Assembly (NCBI RefSeq): GCF_000359745.1
Contig: NZ_AQHN01000005.1
Coordinates: 124,001 to 188,000 of the forward strand
Direction: 5' to 3'
DNA from: Rhizobium freirei PRF 81
GTDB lineage: Bacteria > Pseudomonadota > Alphaproteobacteria > Rhizobiales > Rhizobiaceae
DNA length: 64,000 nucleotides
Numbering within the stretch: position 1 is the stretch's first letter; each line of letters begins with the position of its first letter. The notes under the pieces were generated by a model. It was not told the DNA's origin. It saw nothing but the letters and a program-made list of their open reading frames with translations, and searched no databases. Below, piece by piece: positions 28,271 to 37,924 of the stretch. A program made the position numbers and the translations under genes.

Positions 28271-30334
28271 TCAGGCAGCCAGACCCTTCTTCTTCAGCAT
28301 CGCATCCGGGCTCGGCAGCTTGCCGCGGAAGGCCTTGTAGGTTTCTTCCGGGTCGATCGAGCCGCCGACGGAATAGATATTGGCCTTCAGTTTTGCGGCC
28401 ATGTCCGAATTGAAGGCATCGCCGGTTTCCTCGAAAGCGGCGAAGGCATCGGCATCGAGCACTTCCGACCACATGTAGGAATAATAGCCGGCCGAATAGC
28501 CGTCGCCTGAAAACACATGCTGGAAATGCGGCGTCGCATGGCGCATGACGATCGACTTCGGCATGCCGATCTCGGCAAGCACTTCGCCCTGCACCGCCAT
28601 CGGGTCTTCGACGACGCCACGGGTATGGAAAGCCATGTCGACTAGGGCCGAGGAAGTGAACTCGACGGTGTTGAACCCGGCATTGAAGGTGCGGGCCGCC
28701 AGAACCTTGTCGAGCAGCGCCTGCGGGATCGGCGCGCCGGTCTCATAGTGGACGGCATATTCCTTGAGAATGGCGGGCACCGTCAGCCAGTGTTCGTAGA
28801 GCTGCGACGGCAGTTCGACGAAATCGCGGGAAACGCCGGTGCCGGAAACGGAAGGATAGGTCACGTTCGAGAGCATTCCATGCAGCGCATGGCCGAACTC
28901 ATGGAACAGCGTGCGGGCATCGTCGAGCGACAGCAGCGCCGGCTTGCCTTCGGCCGGCTTGGCGAAATTGCAGACATTGTAAATGATCGGCAGTTCGCCG
29001 ACGTGACCGTTTTTCAGCGTCAACTTGTGCTGCGACTGAAACGAGCTCATCCAGGCGCCGGAGCGCTTCGAGCTGCGGGCGAAATAATCGCCGAGGAACA
29101 AGGCGACGAGCTTGTCTGAGCGGTCGCGGATCTCGAAGACGCGCACGTCGGGATGATAGGCGGGAATGCCCTTCTGCTCGACAGCCTTGATGCCGAAGAG
29201 GCGGCCGGCGACGTCGAAGCAGGCGGCGATGATCTTTTCGAGCTGCAAATAAGGCTTCAGCTCGGTTTCGGAGAAATCGAATTTCCGTGTGCGGATCTTC
29301 TCGGCGTAATGCCGCCAGTCCCAGGGCATGACCTCGTGATTGCGGCCTTCCTCTGTGATCAGCGCGGCAATATCCTTTTCTTCCTCACCGGCACGGGCCG
29401 CCGCCTTGGACCATACGGCCATCAGCAGATCGTTCGCCGCCGTCGGCGTCTTCGCCATGGTGTTGTCGAGCTTCAGCTCCGCGAAGTTGGCATAGCCGAG
29501 CAGGCTGGCCTTCTCCCCCCGCAGCGCCAGCGTCTCGCGGATGATCTCGCGGTTGTCGGTCTTGCCGCCGTTGGCGCCGCGCGCCACCCAGGCGTTGAAG
29601 GCCTGTTCGCGCAGGTCGCGGCGTTCGGACGACGTCAGGAACGGCTCGATGATCGAGCGCGACAGCGTCACGGCATATTTGCCCTCTTCGCCGCGCTCGC
29701 GCGCTGCGGCCGCCATCGCATCGCGCAGATAGTCCGGGAGACCGGCAAGATCGGCCTCTTCCGACAGTAGAAGCGCCCAGCTCTTTTCATCGGCAAGCAC
29801 GTTCTGGCCGAATTGCGCGCCGAGACCGGCGAGCTTTTCGTTGATGGCGGAAAGCCGCTCCTGCTCCGCCTTCGGCAGCTTGGCACCCGCCTTGACGAAA
29901 CCCTTCCAGTGCCGCTCCAGCACGCGGGTCTCTTCCAGCGTCAGGCCAAGTTTGTCACGGCCCTCCCAGAGGGTGTCGATGCGCGCAAAGAGCGCGGCAT
30001 TCGTGCCGATCTTCGAATAGTGCCGCGCCATCTTCGGCGCAATCTCGCGCTCCAGCGCCTGGATGGTCTCGTTGGTGTGAGCGCCGGCCTTGTTCCAGAA
30101 CAGCGCCGAGATGCGCGACAGCTCGTCGCCGGCGAGTTCGAGCGCAACCACCGTATTGGCGAAAGTCGGTGCCTCGCTATCGCCGGCGATCGCATCGATC
30201 TCCGCCTCATGCGACGCGAGCGCTGCATCGAAAGCAACGGCAAAATCCGTATCCTTCACCGCATCGAAACGCGGCAGCCCCTGATGTCCGGTCCATTCGA
30301 TAAGGGCGGGATTGACGGCGGCAAGAGAAGACAT
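28271..30334 (-). CDS. M3-family metallopeptidase (oligopeptidase A / Dcp type)
   Basis: This 687-residue zinc metallopeptidase of the thimet oligopeptidase family degrades short peptides in the cytoplasm. The zinc site LFHEFGHALHGML lies near residue 476, with the downstream glutamate helix expected in the EYAVHYETGA region. The N terminus MSSLAAVNPALIEW and the length suit the peptidyl-dipeptidase Dcp / oligopeptidase A branch, which cannot be separated by eye. No signal peptide is present. Confidence 0.92.
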   Translation of the reverse strand: MSSLAAVNPALIEWTGHQGLPRFDAVKDTDFAVAFDAALASHEAEIDAIAGDSEAPTFANTVVALELAGDELSRISALFWNKAGAHTNETIQALEREIAPKMARHYSKIGTNAALFARIDTLWEGRDKLGLTLEETRVLERHWKGFVKAGAKLPKAEQERLSAINEKLAGLGAQFGQNVLADEKSWALLLSEEADLAGLPDYLRDAMAAAARERGEEGKYAVTLSRSIIEPFLTSSERRDLREQAFNAWVARGANGGKTDNREIIRETLALRGEKASLLGYANFAELKLDNTMAKTPTAANDLLMAVWSKAAARAGEEEKDIAALITEEGRNHEVMPWDWRHYAEKIRTRKFDFSETELKPYLQLEKIIAACFDVAGRLFGIKAVEQKGIPAYHPDVRVFEIRDRSDKLVALFLGDYFARSSKRSGAWMSSFQSQHKLTLKNGHVGELPIIYNVCNFAKPAEGKPALLSLDDARTLFHEFGHALHGMLSNVTYPSVSGTGVSRDFVELPSQLYEHWLTVPAILKEYAVHYETGAPIPQALLDKVLAARTFNAGFNTVEFTSSALVDMAFHTRGVVEDPMAVQGEVLAEIGMPKSIVMRHATPHFQHVFSGDGYSAGYYSYMWSEVLDADAFAAFEETGDAFNSDMAAKLKANIYSVGGSIDPEETYKAFRGKLPSPDAMLKKKGLAA

Positions 30335-30433
30335 TCAGGGCATCCTTTCGACAGACATCTGATCGAAGCACGATATAAGACGACCCCCGCCGAATTGGTA
30401 TGGCGCAAGCCGAACAAATTCAGAGAGGGGCAA

Positions 30434-31075
30434 TCAGGCCTTGCGCCAGCCAAGCAGGCCCGGAGTGGCGTGCCAAAGCGCCTGCACGGCAAAACCCATG
30501 AAGAGCACGCCCGAGCAACGCACGATCAGCCGCTCATGCGACCGGTAGAAGCGCCGCACGGCGCTCGCGCCGATGATGCTGATCAGGATGAGATCCGCCG
30601 TGATGAAGCCAACGAAGGAAACGATGAGCAGCAGCGGCAAGGCGCTGAACGTCAGCGCACTCGCCGAGCCGGCGACAAGGGCAGTGAAGGTCGCCAGCGC
30701 GACGGGATATCCCTTTGGATTGGTCACACCGAAGATCAGGCCGCGGCGGAAGGGCCGGTCGACAGTGACGAGCGATTTACCATCGCCCTTCGGCTTGGCA
30801 GTGACGGCGCTCCAGCCGATCCAGGCCAGATAGAAGCCGCACAGCAATCCCAAAAGGTCGAAGACGAAGGTGCCGATGGTCTTGGCGCCGACAATGGCAA
30901 CAAGCGCAAGCGTCGACCAGACGAGATCGCCCAAGAGATGGCCGCTGACGAAAAACGCCCCCGCCTTGCGTCCCTGTCCAGCACCGATGCCGAGCAGCGC
31001 CAGGAAGGCAGGGCCGGGAATCAGCACATAGAAAAGCGCCGCCAGAAAAGCGCCGACAACAAGCGATTGCGTCAT
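30434..31075 (-). CDS. LysE-family amino-acid exporter
   Basis: This 213-residue membrane protein has six predicted helices and the LysE/RhtB signature VLIPGPAFLALLGIGAGQG near residue 17. The ATG at 31075 is used instead of the frame opening at 31132, which would add 19 residues before the first helix. It is divergent from a MarR regulator, which may control it. Substrate is unknown. Confidence 0.9.
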   Translation of the reverse strand: MTQSLVVGAFLAALFYVLIPGPAFLALLGIGAGQGRKAGAFFVSGHLLGDLVWSTLALVAIVGAKTIGTFVFDLLGLLCGFYLAWIGWSAVTAKPKGDGKSLVTVDRPFRRGLIFGVTNPKGYPVALATFTALVAGSASALTFSALPLLLIVSFVGFITADLILISIIGASAVRRFYRSHERLIVRCSGVLFMGFAVQALWHATPGLLGWRKA

Positions 31076-31237
31076 GATTGGAGGTCCCTGCTGCTGATCG
31101 CGCAAGAGTAGCAATATCCCGATTCCGGTCAAGCTGCCGCTTATTTATGGCCCAAGAAGGCGTTGTGTTCATAGGTCTAAACCAATATGAACATGGGTGG
31201 GGCCTAAAACTGAAAAAGCGTAGGTAGGGAAACGCTT

Positions 31238-31720
31238 ATGAACAGCAGGATTAATACGGATTCGCTCGCTTTTCTTGTGAGCGATTGCGCCCGTTTGATC
31301 AGAACGGCCTTTGAGCGACGCATTCTTGTCGCTGGGCTCGGCCTGACGGCGGGAGAAGCAAGAACTCTGATGCAGGTTGCCGCCATCAATGGAAGTCGCC
31401 AGCTTGATATCGCCTCCAGGATGGGGTTGGAGCCGATGACAGTCAGCGCCTTTCTGGACAAACTGCAAGCACGGGGCTTGATCGAACGTCAACCCGATCC
31501 GCTCGACCGCCGCGCCAAGCGGATCGTACTTTCGGAATCGGCGGAAGCCAAACTGACGCAGATCGACAGAGAAGTCTGCGAAGTCGAGCGCAATGCGACG
31601 CAGGGCTTCGACAAGGATCGTCAAACTCAGTTGCATGACGCGCTCTGCGCTTTCCGCAGCAATCTTCAAAAAGCCGAAGCGCCTGCAGAAGTCGAACGCG
31701 AATTGAGGCCGGTGGATTAA
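31238..31720 (+). CDS. MarR-family transcriptional regulator
   Basis: This 160-residue winged-helix regulator has the recognition helix region LDIASRMGLEPMTVSAFLDKL near residues 55-75 and the wing QPDPLDRRAKRIVLSE near residue 86, whose DxRxK pattern is diagnostic for MarR proteins. It is transcribed away from the LysE exporter across a 162-base gap, so regulation of that exporter and of itself is likely. The ligand is unknown. Confidence 0.92.
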   Translation: MNSRINTDSLAFLVSDCARLIRTAFERRILVAGLGLTAGEARTLMQVAAINGSRQLDIASRMGLEPMTVSAFLDKLQARGLIERQPDPLDRRAKRIVLSESAEAKLTQIDREVCEVERNATQGFDKDRQTQLHDALCAFRSNLQKAEAPAEVERELRPVD

Positions 31721-31737
31721 TTCCAGCGGCAGCGCTT

Positions 31738-31774
31738 GCAAAAGAAAAGCCCGCTTCCGGCGACCGAAAGCGGA
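31738..31774 (-). terminator. Rho-independent terminator of argG
   Basis: On the minus strand CCGCTTTCGG pairs with CCGGAAGCGG and is followed by GCTTTTCTTTTG. It lies 23 bases after the argG stop and just after the MarR stop on the other strand. Confidence 0.88.
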
Positions 31775-31796
31775 CTCTTCTGTATCCGGATATCGG

Positions 31797-33020
31797 TTAC
31801 TTCGACAGGTTGCGCTTGGCGAGGGTGCGCAGGCGCAATGCATTGAGCTTGATGAAGCCGGCCGCATCCTTCTGGTCGTAGGCGCCCTGGTCGTCCTCGA
31901 AGGTGACGAGCTTGTCGGAATAGAGCGACTTCGGGCTTTCGCGGCCGGTGACCATGACATTGCCCTTGTAGAGCTTCAGCGTCACTTCGCCTTCGACGTG
32001 CTCTTGGCTCTTGTCGATCAGGGCCTGCAGCATTTCGCGCTCCGGCGAGAACCAGAAGCCGTAATAGATCAGCTCGGCATAGCGCGGCATCAGCTCGTCC
32101 TTGAGGTGCGCGGCACCGCGGTCAAGCGTGATGGATTCGATGGCGCGGTGGGCTGCGAGCAGGATCGTGCCGCCGGGGGTCTCGTAGACGCCGCGCGACT
32201 TCATGCCGACGAAGCGGTTTTCGACGAGGTCGAGACGGCCGATGCCGTTGTCGCGTCCATACTCGTTCAGCTTCGCAAGCAGGGTTGCCGGGCTCAGGCG
32301 CTGGCCATTGATCGAAACGGCATCGCCCTTTTCGAAGCCGACCTTGATGACGGTGGCCTTGTCGGGCGCAGCTTCCGGGGAAATGGTGCGCATATGCACG
32401 TATTCCGGTGCTTCTTGGGCCGGATCTTCCAAAACCTTGCCTTCGGAGGAGGAATGCAGCAGGTTGGCGTCGACGGAGAACGGCGCTTCGCCCTTCTTGT
32501 CCTTGGCGACCGGAATCTGGTGCTTCTCGGCGAATTCGAGCAGGTCGGTACGGCTCTTGAACGACCAGTCACGCCAGGGAGCGATGATCTTGATGTCCGG
32601 GTTCAGCGCATAGGCCGACAGTTCAAAGCGAACCTGGTCGTTGCCCTTGCCGGTCGCGCCATGCGCGATGGCGTCGGCGCCGGTCTTCTTGGCGATCTCG
32701 ATCAGATGCTTGGAGATCAGCGGACGAGCGATCGATGTGCCGAGCAGATAGACGCCTTCGTACACGGCATTGGCGCGGAACATCGGGAAGACGAAATCGC
32801 GCACGAATTCTTCGCGCACGTCCTCGATGTAGATTTCCTTGATGCCGAGCAGTTCGGCCTTCTTGCGCGCCGGCTCCAGCTCTTCGCCCTGACCGAGATC
32901 GGCGGTGAAGGTGACGACTTCGGCGCCCAGCTCCGTCTGCAGCCACTTCAGGATAATCGAGGTGTCGAGGCCGCCGGAATAGGCGAGAACGACTTTCTTC
33001 ACGTCTTTATGTGATGCCAT
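31797..33020 (-). CDS. argG: Argininosuccinate synthase
   Basis: ArgG joins citrulline and aspartate using ATP in arginine synthesis. The protein of 407 residues from the ATG at 33020 ([21 protein letters not shown]) carries the P-loop SGGLDTS, the [13 protein letters not shown] citrulline/ATP segment near residue 118 and the GRxSP-like [11 protein letters not shown] block near the C terminus. The frame open to 33062 is rejected because the family starts at MA(S)HKD. Transcription ends at the hairpin at 31738-31774. Confidence 0.97.
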   Translation of the reverse strand: MASHKDVKKVVLAYSGGLDTSIILKWLQTELGAEVVTFTADLGQGEELEPARKKAELLGIKEIYIEDVREEFVRDFVFPMFRANAVYEGVYLLGTSIARPLISKHLIEIAKKTGADAIAHGATGKGNDQVRFELSAYALNPDIKIIAPWRDWSFKSRTDLLEFAEKHQIPVAKDKKGEAPFSVDANLLHSSSEGKVLEDPAQEAPEYVHMRTISPEAAPDKATVIKVGFEKGDAVSINGQRLSPATLLAKLNEYGRDNGIGRLDLVENRFVGMKSRGVYETPGGTILLAAHRAIESITLDRGAAHLKDELMPRYAELIYYGFWFSPEREMLQALIDKSQEHVEGEVTLKLYKGNVMVTGRESPKSLYSDKLVTFEDDQGAYDQKDAAGFIKLNALRLRTLAKRNLSK

Positions 33021-33141
33021 GATGAGTTCCGTTTCAAGGCGAGCCAGGGGAGAGGCCCACAAACCTGTATCGCGGAACTTTTAGCGAGATTATCGTAAGG
33101 CGCAAGGGGAAGCGCGCGGGCAGCTGTTTCCCAGGGCAGCA

Positions 33142-33444
33142 TCAAAGATGCGCAGCGATATTCATACGCCGATGCAGGATACGGATAATTGTGAGCGTTT
33201 GAGCATCGCCTTTGTAAATGATGAAATGAGAGCCGCAGGCGAGAGCGAGATAATCTGGTTTGATACCGCTGACCTTGCGACCGCGCGCGGTCCCGGCTGC
33301 CAGTTCCGGAAAACAACCAATCAGCTCGCTGTAGTAGGTATTTGCCTGCTGAAGAGACCAAGTCTCAAATGTATATCGCCAAATAGCCTCCAGATCCTGT
33401 CGTGCTTTCGGCAAGAGCTTACAGGATCGGCTTTTAACGGACAT
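33142..33444 (-). CDS. ParE/RelE-family toxin
   Basis: This 100-residue toxin of the ParE/RelE superfamily shows KLLPKARQDLEAIWRYT near residue 10, the family N-terminal helix hairpin, and the C-terminal IIYKGDAQTLTIIRILHRRMN strand pattern with the conserved RILHRR motif. It overlaps its antitoxin by 11 bases and follows argG's start by about 120 bases. ParE toxins inhibit gyrase and RelE toxins cut mRNA; IRILHRRM with the parD partner favours ParE. Confidence 0.92.
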   Translation of the reverse strand: MSVKSRSCKLLPKARQDLEAIWRYTFETWSLQQANTYYSELIGCFPELAAGTARGRKVSGIKPDYLALACGSHFIIYKGDAQTLTIIRILHRRMNIAAHL

Positions 33445-33676
33445 ATTTGCGATGCAGCTCCGTCAGAAACGCTTCACCGTCAAACTCCTCCGCCTCGCCT
33501 GAGGCCTCGCCCTCGGCAATCGCCTCAGCAATCGCCTCTATTTCCGCCCGGCTGCGCAATAATTTCAACGCTGCGTCAATGACCTCGCTGGGCGAACCGT
33601 AGTTGCCGTGGCTGATCTGCTCGCCGATGAACGCATCCATCTGCTCGTCGATTTCTACGGACACATGTTTTGTCAT
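33434..33676 (-). CDS. ParD-family antitoxin
   Basis: This 80-residue antitoxin starts MTKHVSVEIDEQMDAFIGEQ, a ribbon-helix-helix strand and helix, followed by YGSPSEVIDAALKLL, the ParD/CopG second helix. The acidic C-terminal tail rich in Glu and Ala would wrap the toxin. It precedes and overlaps the toxin gene. It probably represses its own promoter in 33677-33761, which it shares divergently with an SDR gene. Confidence 0.93.
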   Translation of the reverse strand: MTKHVSVEIDEQMDAFIGEQISHGNYGSPSEVIDAALKLLRSRAEIEAIAEAIAEGEASGEAEEFDGEAFLTELHRKYVR

Positions 33677-33695
33677 TGGCGCGACCTCCGGCCGT

Positions 33696-33724
33696 TTGAC
33701 TTGCCTCCCGAAAGTACCATATTC
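33696..33724 (+). promoter_or_regulatory. Candidate sigma-70 promoter for the SDR gene
   Basis: TTGACT at 33696-33701 is followed after 17 bases by ATATTC (CATATT one base earlier), a plausible -10. It sits 38 bases upstream of the GTG start, inside the 85-base region divergent from parD. Confidence 0.55.
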
Positions 33725-33761
33725 GGCGGCGACCGAACAATGCCTGAGGAGGGCGCCGCTC

Positions 33762-34616
33762 GTGACCGATATTCAAGACATTTTCAAGAAATCCAATGTT
33801 GCCGTCGTCACCGGCGGCGCATCCGGCATCGGCTTTGCCGCTGCGAAATATTTCGCCTCGCTCGGCATGAGCGTCGTCATTGCCGACCTCGGCGGCGACC
33901 GGCTGGCGCAAGCGGCCGCCGATCTCAAGACGATCACTGGCGAAGAGTATGTCATGGCCGTCGAGACCGATGTCGGCAGCAAGGAGGCGCTGGAAGCGCT
34001 GGAGCGCACCGTCCTGCAGCGCTTCGGCCGCGTACACGTGCTGATGAACAATGCCGGCATCGGCCCGGAAACCTCGATCTTCAGCGCCCAGGCGGGATGG
34101 GACGCGATCCTCGGCGTCAACCTGCTTGGCGTCATCAACGGCACGCGCGCTTTCGGACCCGGCATGATTGCGCATGGCGAACCGGGCGTCATCATCAATA
34201 CCGGCTCGAAGCAGGGCATCACCACACCTCCCGGCAATCCCGCCTACAATGTCTCGAAGGCCGGCGTAAAAGTGTTTACCGAAGCGCTGCAGCATGAGCT
34301 GCGCAATACGGAAGGTGCGAAAATATCGGCCCATCTCCTCATTCCCGGCTTCGTCTTCACCAGCCTGACCAAAGGCGAGCGCAAGGAAAAACCCGCCGGC
34401 GCCTGGACGCCGGAGCAGACGGTCGATTTCATGGTGGAAAGCCTGAAGCGCGGCGATTTCTACATTCTCTGCCCAGATAATGACGTGGCGCGCCCAGTCG
34501 ACGAACGCCGCATGCTCTGGGCGGCCGGCGACATCGTCGAGAACCGCCCGCCGCTGTCGCGCTGGCACCCCGATTACACCGATCAATTCAAGGCATTCCT
34601 CGAAAAGAAGGATTGA
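33762..34616 (+). CDS. Short-chain dehydrogenase/reductase
   Basis: This 284-residue SDR oxidoreductase carries the NAD(P)-binding motif VTGGASGIGFAAA near residue 15, the NNAGIG motif near residue 94 and the catalytic YNVSKAG (Tyr-x-x-x-Lys) near residue 162 with the upstream serine in NTGSKQG. The GTG at 33762 follows GAGGAGG by 9 bases; the frame open back to 33603 overlaps parD antisense and is not used. The substrate is unknown. A LysE exporter follows on the same strand. Confidence 0.9.
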   Translation: MTDIQDIFKKSNVAVVTGGASGIGFAAAKYFASLGMSVVIADLGGDRLAQAAADLKTITGEEYVMAVETDVGSKEALEALERTVLQRFGRVHVLMNNAGIGPETSIFSAQAGWDAILGVNLLGVINGTRAFGPGMIAHGEPGVIINTGSKQGITTPPGNPAYNVSKAGVKVFTEALQHELRNTEGAKISAHLLIPGFVFTSLTKGERKEKPAGAWTPEQTVDFMVESLKRGDFYILCPDNDVARPVDERRMLWAAGDIVENRPPLSRWHPDYTDQFKAFLEKKD

Positions 34617-34679
34617 TTTGCAATCCACCGAAAGCCGGATAGAAAAAGCCAACCCCCTTCCGGCTTTCGGAGCATTCTC

Positions 34680-35321
34680 GTGGACTTCATACCTAGCCTG
34701 CCGACTCTTCTTGCCTTTTCTGCAGCGAGCCTGCTGCTGGCGATGACGCCTGGCCCCGACATGACACTGTCGATCAGCCGCGCGCTGGCGCAGGGCAAAA
34801 AGGCAGCACTTTTCGTCGTGCTTGGCACCACGCTCGGCGTTATCGTTCACACCTGCCTGGTGGCCTTCGGCATTTCCGCGCTGATCACGGCCTCGCCGGT
34901 TGCCTTTACCATCCTGAAGACGGGCGGCGCTGCCTATCTGCTCTGGCTGGCGATCCAGGCGATCCGCTTCGGCTCCAGCCTGTCGGTCAAGAAGGTCGAT
35001 GCGGTCGGCGGAACGCCACTCGCCAACGTCTCCAACGGCTTCTGGGTCAATCTGCTGAACCCGAAGGTCATCATCTTCTTCATGACCTTCCTGCCGCAGT
35101 TCGTCACCGCCGGCGACCCCGCCGTCACGCACAAACTGCTCTTTCTCGGCTTCTTCTTCATCGTGATCGGCATGCCGGTGAACATGCTCGTCGTTCTCGC
35201 CGCCGACGGCCTGTCGTCCTGGCTGCAGAGAAACCGCGGTGTGATGCGCGGCCTGGATTACACCTTTGCCAGCGTCTTCTCGATCTTCGCAGTGAAGATC
35301 TTCTTCACCCAGGCTCGCTGA
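34680..35321 (+). CDS. LysE-family translocator (second)
   Basis: This 213-residue six-helix exporter has the family motif AMTPGPDMTLSISRALAQG near residue 21 and NLLNPKVIIFFMTFLPQF near residue 122. The start is GTG. It lies 63 bases after the SDR gene. It is not a recent duplicate of the LysE protein at 30434-31075: the two differ through most of their length. Its 3' end overlaps the convergent membrane-protein gene by 17 bases. Confidence 0.9.
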   Translation: MDFIPSLPTLLAFSAASLLLAMTPGPDMTLSISRALAQGKKAALFVVLGTTLGVIVHTCLVAFGISALITASPVAFTILKTGGAAYLLWLAIQAIRFGSSLSVKKVDAVGGTPLANVSNGFWVNLLNPKVIIFFMTFLPQFVTAGDPAVTHKLLFLGFFFIVIGMPVNMLVVLAADGLSSWLQRNRGVMRGLDYTFASVFSIFAVKIFFTQAR

Positions 35322-35733
35322 GAGCAGTGCTACGCCCGGCAAAGCGTCCGGCGATCCACCAGTAGACGGTGGCGCTGACGGCGCCCAGGAAAGCAAAGCA
35401 GACCACGATGGTGATCACATTGAGGGTCCGCGGCCCCTCCATGCTGCCTGAAATCAAAATGGAAGCCACGGCCGACAGGACGGCGCCGTAGATCGCGTAA
35501 CCGTACCAGCGGCGCATGCCGCGCCATTCCAGGATCGGGATGATCACGATGGATGGCAGAATGCTGACGATCATGGCGAGTTTAGTCAGCGCGATCGTCA
35601 GTGCGAAAAGCTCAGGCGCCGCCGTATCCGGCATCGTCCACGCGGCAACACAGGCGAGCACGAACCCCATCAGAGCGCAAGCGGCGACATAGCCCCACAA
35701 GAGGCGTATCGGCTTGCGCAGTCCGACGAGCAT
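35305..35733 (-). CDS. Four-helix membrane protein of unknown function
   Basis: This 142-residue protein with four predicted transmembrane helices starts MLVGLRKPIRLLWGYVAAC. I do not recognise the family. The ATG at 35733, preceded by GAGGATTGAG, begins 5 bases after the rlmN stop, so it is probably co-transcribed with rlmN; longer readings would run antisense through rlmN's end without signal. The middle of the protein has IPILEWRGMRRWYGYAIYG, a basic loop between helices 2 and 3. Confidence 0.78.
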   Translation of the reverse strand: MLVGLRKPIRLLWGYVAACALMGFVLACVAAWTMPDTAAPELFALTIALTKLAMIVSILPSIVIIPILEWRGMRRWYGYAIYGAVLSAVASILISGSMEGPRTLNVITIVVCFAFLGAVSATVYWWIAGRFAGRSTALSEPG

Positions 35734-35738
35734 CAATC

Positions 35739-36974
35739 TCAATCCTCGCCATGATTGGCGATCATCATGGCTTCGAAAGCCAATCGCTCCGTCTTGCGCA
35801 TGCGCTCCGACTCCGACTTCAACTGGCCGCAGGCGGCGAGAATATCCCGCCCGCGCGGCGTGCGGATCGGCGAGGCGTAACCGGCCGAATTGATGAAATC
35901 GGCGAACTTCTCGATCTGCTCCCAGTCCGAACACTGGTAGTTCGTGCCGGGCCAGGGGTTGAAGGGGATGAGGTTGATCTTGGCCGGAACGCCTTTCAGG
36001 AGCTGGATCAACCCCTTGGCGTCCTCGAGGCTGTCGTTGACGCCCTTCAGCATCACATATTCGAAGGTGATGCGGCGCGCATTCGAGAGACCGGGATAGG
36101 CGCGGCAGGCGTCCATCAGCTCCTTCAGCGGATATTTCTTGTTGATCGGCACGAGCATGTCGCGCAGATCGTCACGCACCGCATGCAGCGAGATCGCCAG
36201 CATGACGCCAATCTCATCGCCGGTGCGATAGATTTCCGGCACGACGCCGGAGGTCGAAAGCGTGATGCGGCGCTTCGACAGGGACAGGCCGTCGCCGTCG
36301 GAGGCGATAAGCAGGGCCGTCTTGACGCTGTCGAAATTATAGAGCGGCTCGCCCATGCCCATCATGACGATGTTGCTGACCTTGCGTCCCTCAGCCGGCA
36401 TGACGGTGCCCTGCGGCGCTTCGCGATCCGGGAAATCACCGAGCCGATCGCGCGCCAGCAGCAGCTGCGACAGGATCTCTTCTGCCGTCAGATTGCGCAC
36501 CAGCCGCTGCGTGCCGGTATGACAGAAGGAACAGGTGAGCGAGCAGCCGACCTGGCTCGAAATGCAAAGCGTGCCTCGGCCCTCTTCCGGAATATAGACG
36601 GCCTCGATCTCGACCGGACGGCCAGCGCCGCGCGGCGGGAAGCGCAGCAGCCATTTGCGGGTGCCGTCGTTGGAGACCTGCTCCTCGACGATCTCAGGAC
36701 GAGCGATGGTGAAATGCGTCTTCAGCATCTCGCGCATGTCCTTCGAGACATTCACCATGGCATCGAAATCGGAGACGCCGCGCACATAGATCCAGTTCCA
36801 GAGCTGGCTGACACGCATCTTGATCTGCTTGTCGGCGACGCCCTTCTCCTTGAGAGCGGCGCCCATTTCCTCGCGCGTCAGGCCGATCAGCGACGGTTTC
36901 GGCGCAAGCTCGACCGGCTGCGATACGGGCATCGGCTTAAGCTTGGAGGGGGTCATGACATCAGTGGCGGACAT
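35739..36974 (-). CDS. rlmN: 23S rRNA (adenine2503-C2)/tRNA methyltransferase RlmN
   Basis: RlmN is a radical-SAM dual-specificity methyltransferase for 23S rRNA A2503 and tRNA A37. The protein has 411 residues from the ATG at 36974 ([13 protein letters not shown]). The cluster motif [11 protein letters not shown] near residue 145 matches CxxxCxx[13 protein letters not shown] near 205 is the GGE-like SAM site, and ACGQL near the C terminus contains the methyl-carrier cysteine. A frame open to 37094 would add 40 atypical residues. The downstream membrane gene probably shares its transcript. Confidence 0.96.
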   Translation of the reverse strand: MSATDVMTPSKLKPMPVSQPVELAPKPSLIGLTREEMGAALKEKGVADKQIKMRVSQLWNWIYVRGVSDFDAMVNVSKDMREMLKTHFTIARPEIVEEQVSNDGTRKWLLRFPPRGAGRPVEIEAVYIPEEGRGTLCISSQVGCSLTCSFCHTGTQRLVRNLTAEEILSQLLLARDRLGDFPDREAPQGTVMPAEGRKVSNIVMMGMGEPLYNFDSVKTALLIASDGDGLSLSKRRITLSTSGVVPEIYRTGDEIGVMLAISLHAVRDDLRDMLVPINKKYPLKELMDACRAYPGLSNARRITFEYVMLKGVNDSLEDAKGLIQLLKGVPAKINLIPFNPWPGTNYQCSDWEQIEKFADFINSAGYASPIRTPRGRDILAACGQLKSESERMRKTERLAFEAMMIANHGED

Positions 36975-37169
36975 GGGATCATTCCAACGGTTCACATCGG
37001 CGATGCCGCAAAAGCTGACGAAAGCCGCGGATGCGGGCAAGGCACGGAAATCTGAAGATTCGCGCGGTGGCGGGACACGCGGTCTGCCGGACACCTGCTG
37101 TTGGCGCGGCCTTTAGCATTAATTTCCGCTCGCGTCATCCCTTTCCCTTAAAAGCGAGGATTGGCCCTC

Positions 37170-37202
37170 AAAAGCAAAAGGCCGGTCGTCTTGGCCGGCC
37201 TT
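37170..37202 (-). terminator. Rho-independent terminator downstream of the IalB-like gene
   Basis: On the minus strand AAGGCCGG and CCGGCCTT pair, followed by TTGCTTTT. It lies about 160 bases after the IalB-like stop, with a palindromic repeat element inserted between the two, and about 200 bases upstream of rlmN. Confidence 0.82.
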
Positions 37203-37236
37203 GTTCATCGCGGTCGCGGCAACGGGAGGATCACAT

Positions 37237-37338
37237 TACAGCGCCACGCGTCTTTTGAGACGCGCCAAGGACGCTGTAGCGCCTTAAAGTGCTGCATAAT
37301 TTTCCCTTAAATCGATGTCGATTTAAGGAATTATGCAG
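37237..37338. repeat. Two-part palindromic mosaic element (RIME-like)
   Basis: A nested hairpin with outer arms TACAGCG / CGCTGTA and inner CGCGTCT / AGACGCG is followed by a long inverted repeat with outer arms CTGCATAATT / AATTATGCAG and inner CCTTAAATCGA / TCGATTTAAGG at 37292-37338. This resembles the Rhizobium-specific intergenic mosaic elements. It lies between the IalB-like stop and its terminator. Confidence 0.75.
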
Positions 37339-37363
37339 TAGCGTGATCCCGCGGTCCTCGATC

Positions 37364-37924
37364 TTACTTGCAGTTCTCGATCTGCTTCAGCGCGGCGCTG
37401 ACGCCCTTAAGCGAATAGGTATAGGACGTCGCCGTCCCCTTCTTCGACGTCGCCGTAACCTTCAGCGAGTGGCCGGACTTCAGGGCGGCAACCAGTGCAG
37501 GCTCCTGCGCGGCATTCTCGACCCAGGCGGCCTTTTCCTTCGTGAACATCACGAAGGTCTTGTTGTCGATGACAACGTTGACCTTGGAGTTCTCCTTGAG
37601 CGGATAGCCCATCATCGCCTGCGGTTCATAGGAGATGTTCTGGCCTGGACGCTGAGACACGATGAAGAAATTCTCACCATGGTCGATGCCCGACGGCGGT
37701 GCCTTGGCCGTCGGCACCGAAAGAACGTAGCAGACCTTGCCACCGGCGGACTGGTATGAATAGGCGCCCCAGGCATCGAACTGCTGGATACGCGAAGGAG
37801 CGGCCGGCGCTGCTGCTGTTGCTGCAGGTGCCTGCGGCTGCTTCTGCTTCTTGGTCTGCGCGGACGCGATGCCGGTTCCGGCCAGAACGAGCGAGAGGGC
37901 GATTGCGAAGCTTTTTACAAACAT
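37364..37924 (-). CDS. Invasion-associated locus B (IalB) family protein
   Basis: This 186-residue secreted protein has a signal peptide (MFVKSFAIALSLVLAGTGI, cleavage after ASA near residue 22), a short Gln/Pro/Ala linker and an IalB domain beginning near IQQFDAWGAYSY, with the cysteine of GGKVCYVLS and a final cysteine ENCK. It is periplasmic. The family name derives from Bartonella, but homologues are general alphaproteobacterial envelope proteins. The ATG at 37924 is chosen because it opens the signal peptide. Confidence 0.88.
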   Translation of the reverse strand: MFVKSFAIALSLVLAGTGIASAQTKKQKQPQAPAATAAAPAAPSRIQQFDAWGAYSYQSAGGKVCYVLSVPTAKAPPSGIDHGENFFIVSQRPGQNISYEPQAMMGYPLKENSKVNVVIDNKTFVMFTKEKAAWVENAAQEPALVAALKSGHSLKVTATSKKGTATSYTYSLKGVSAALKQIENCK

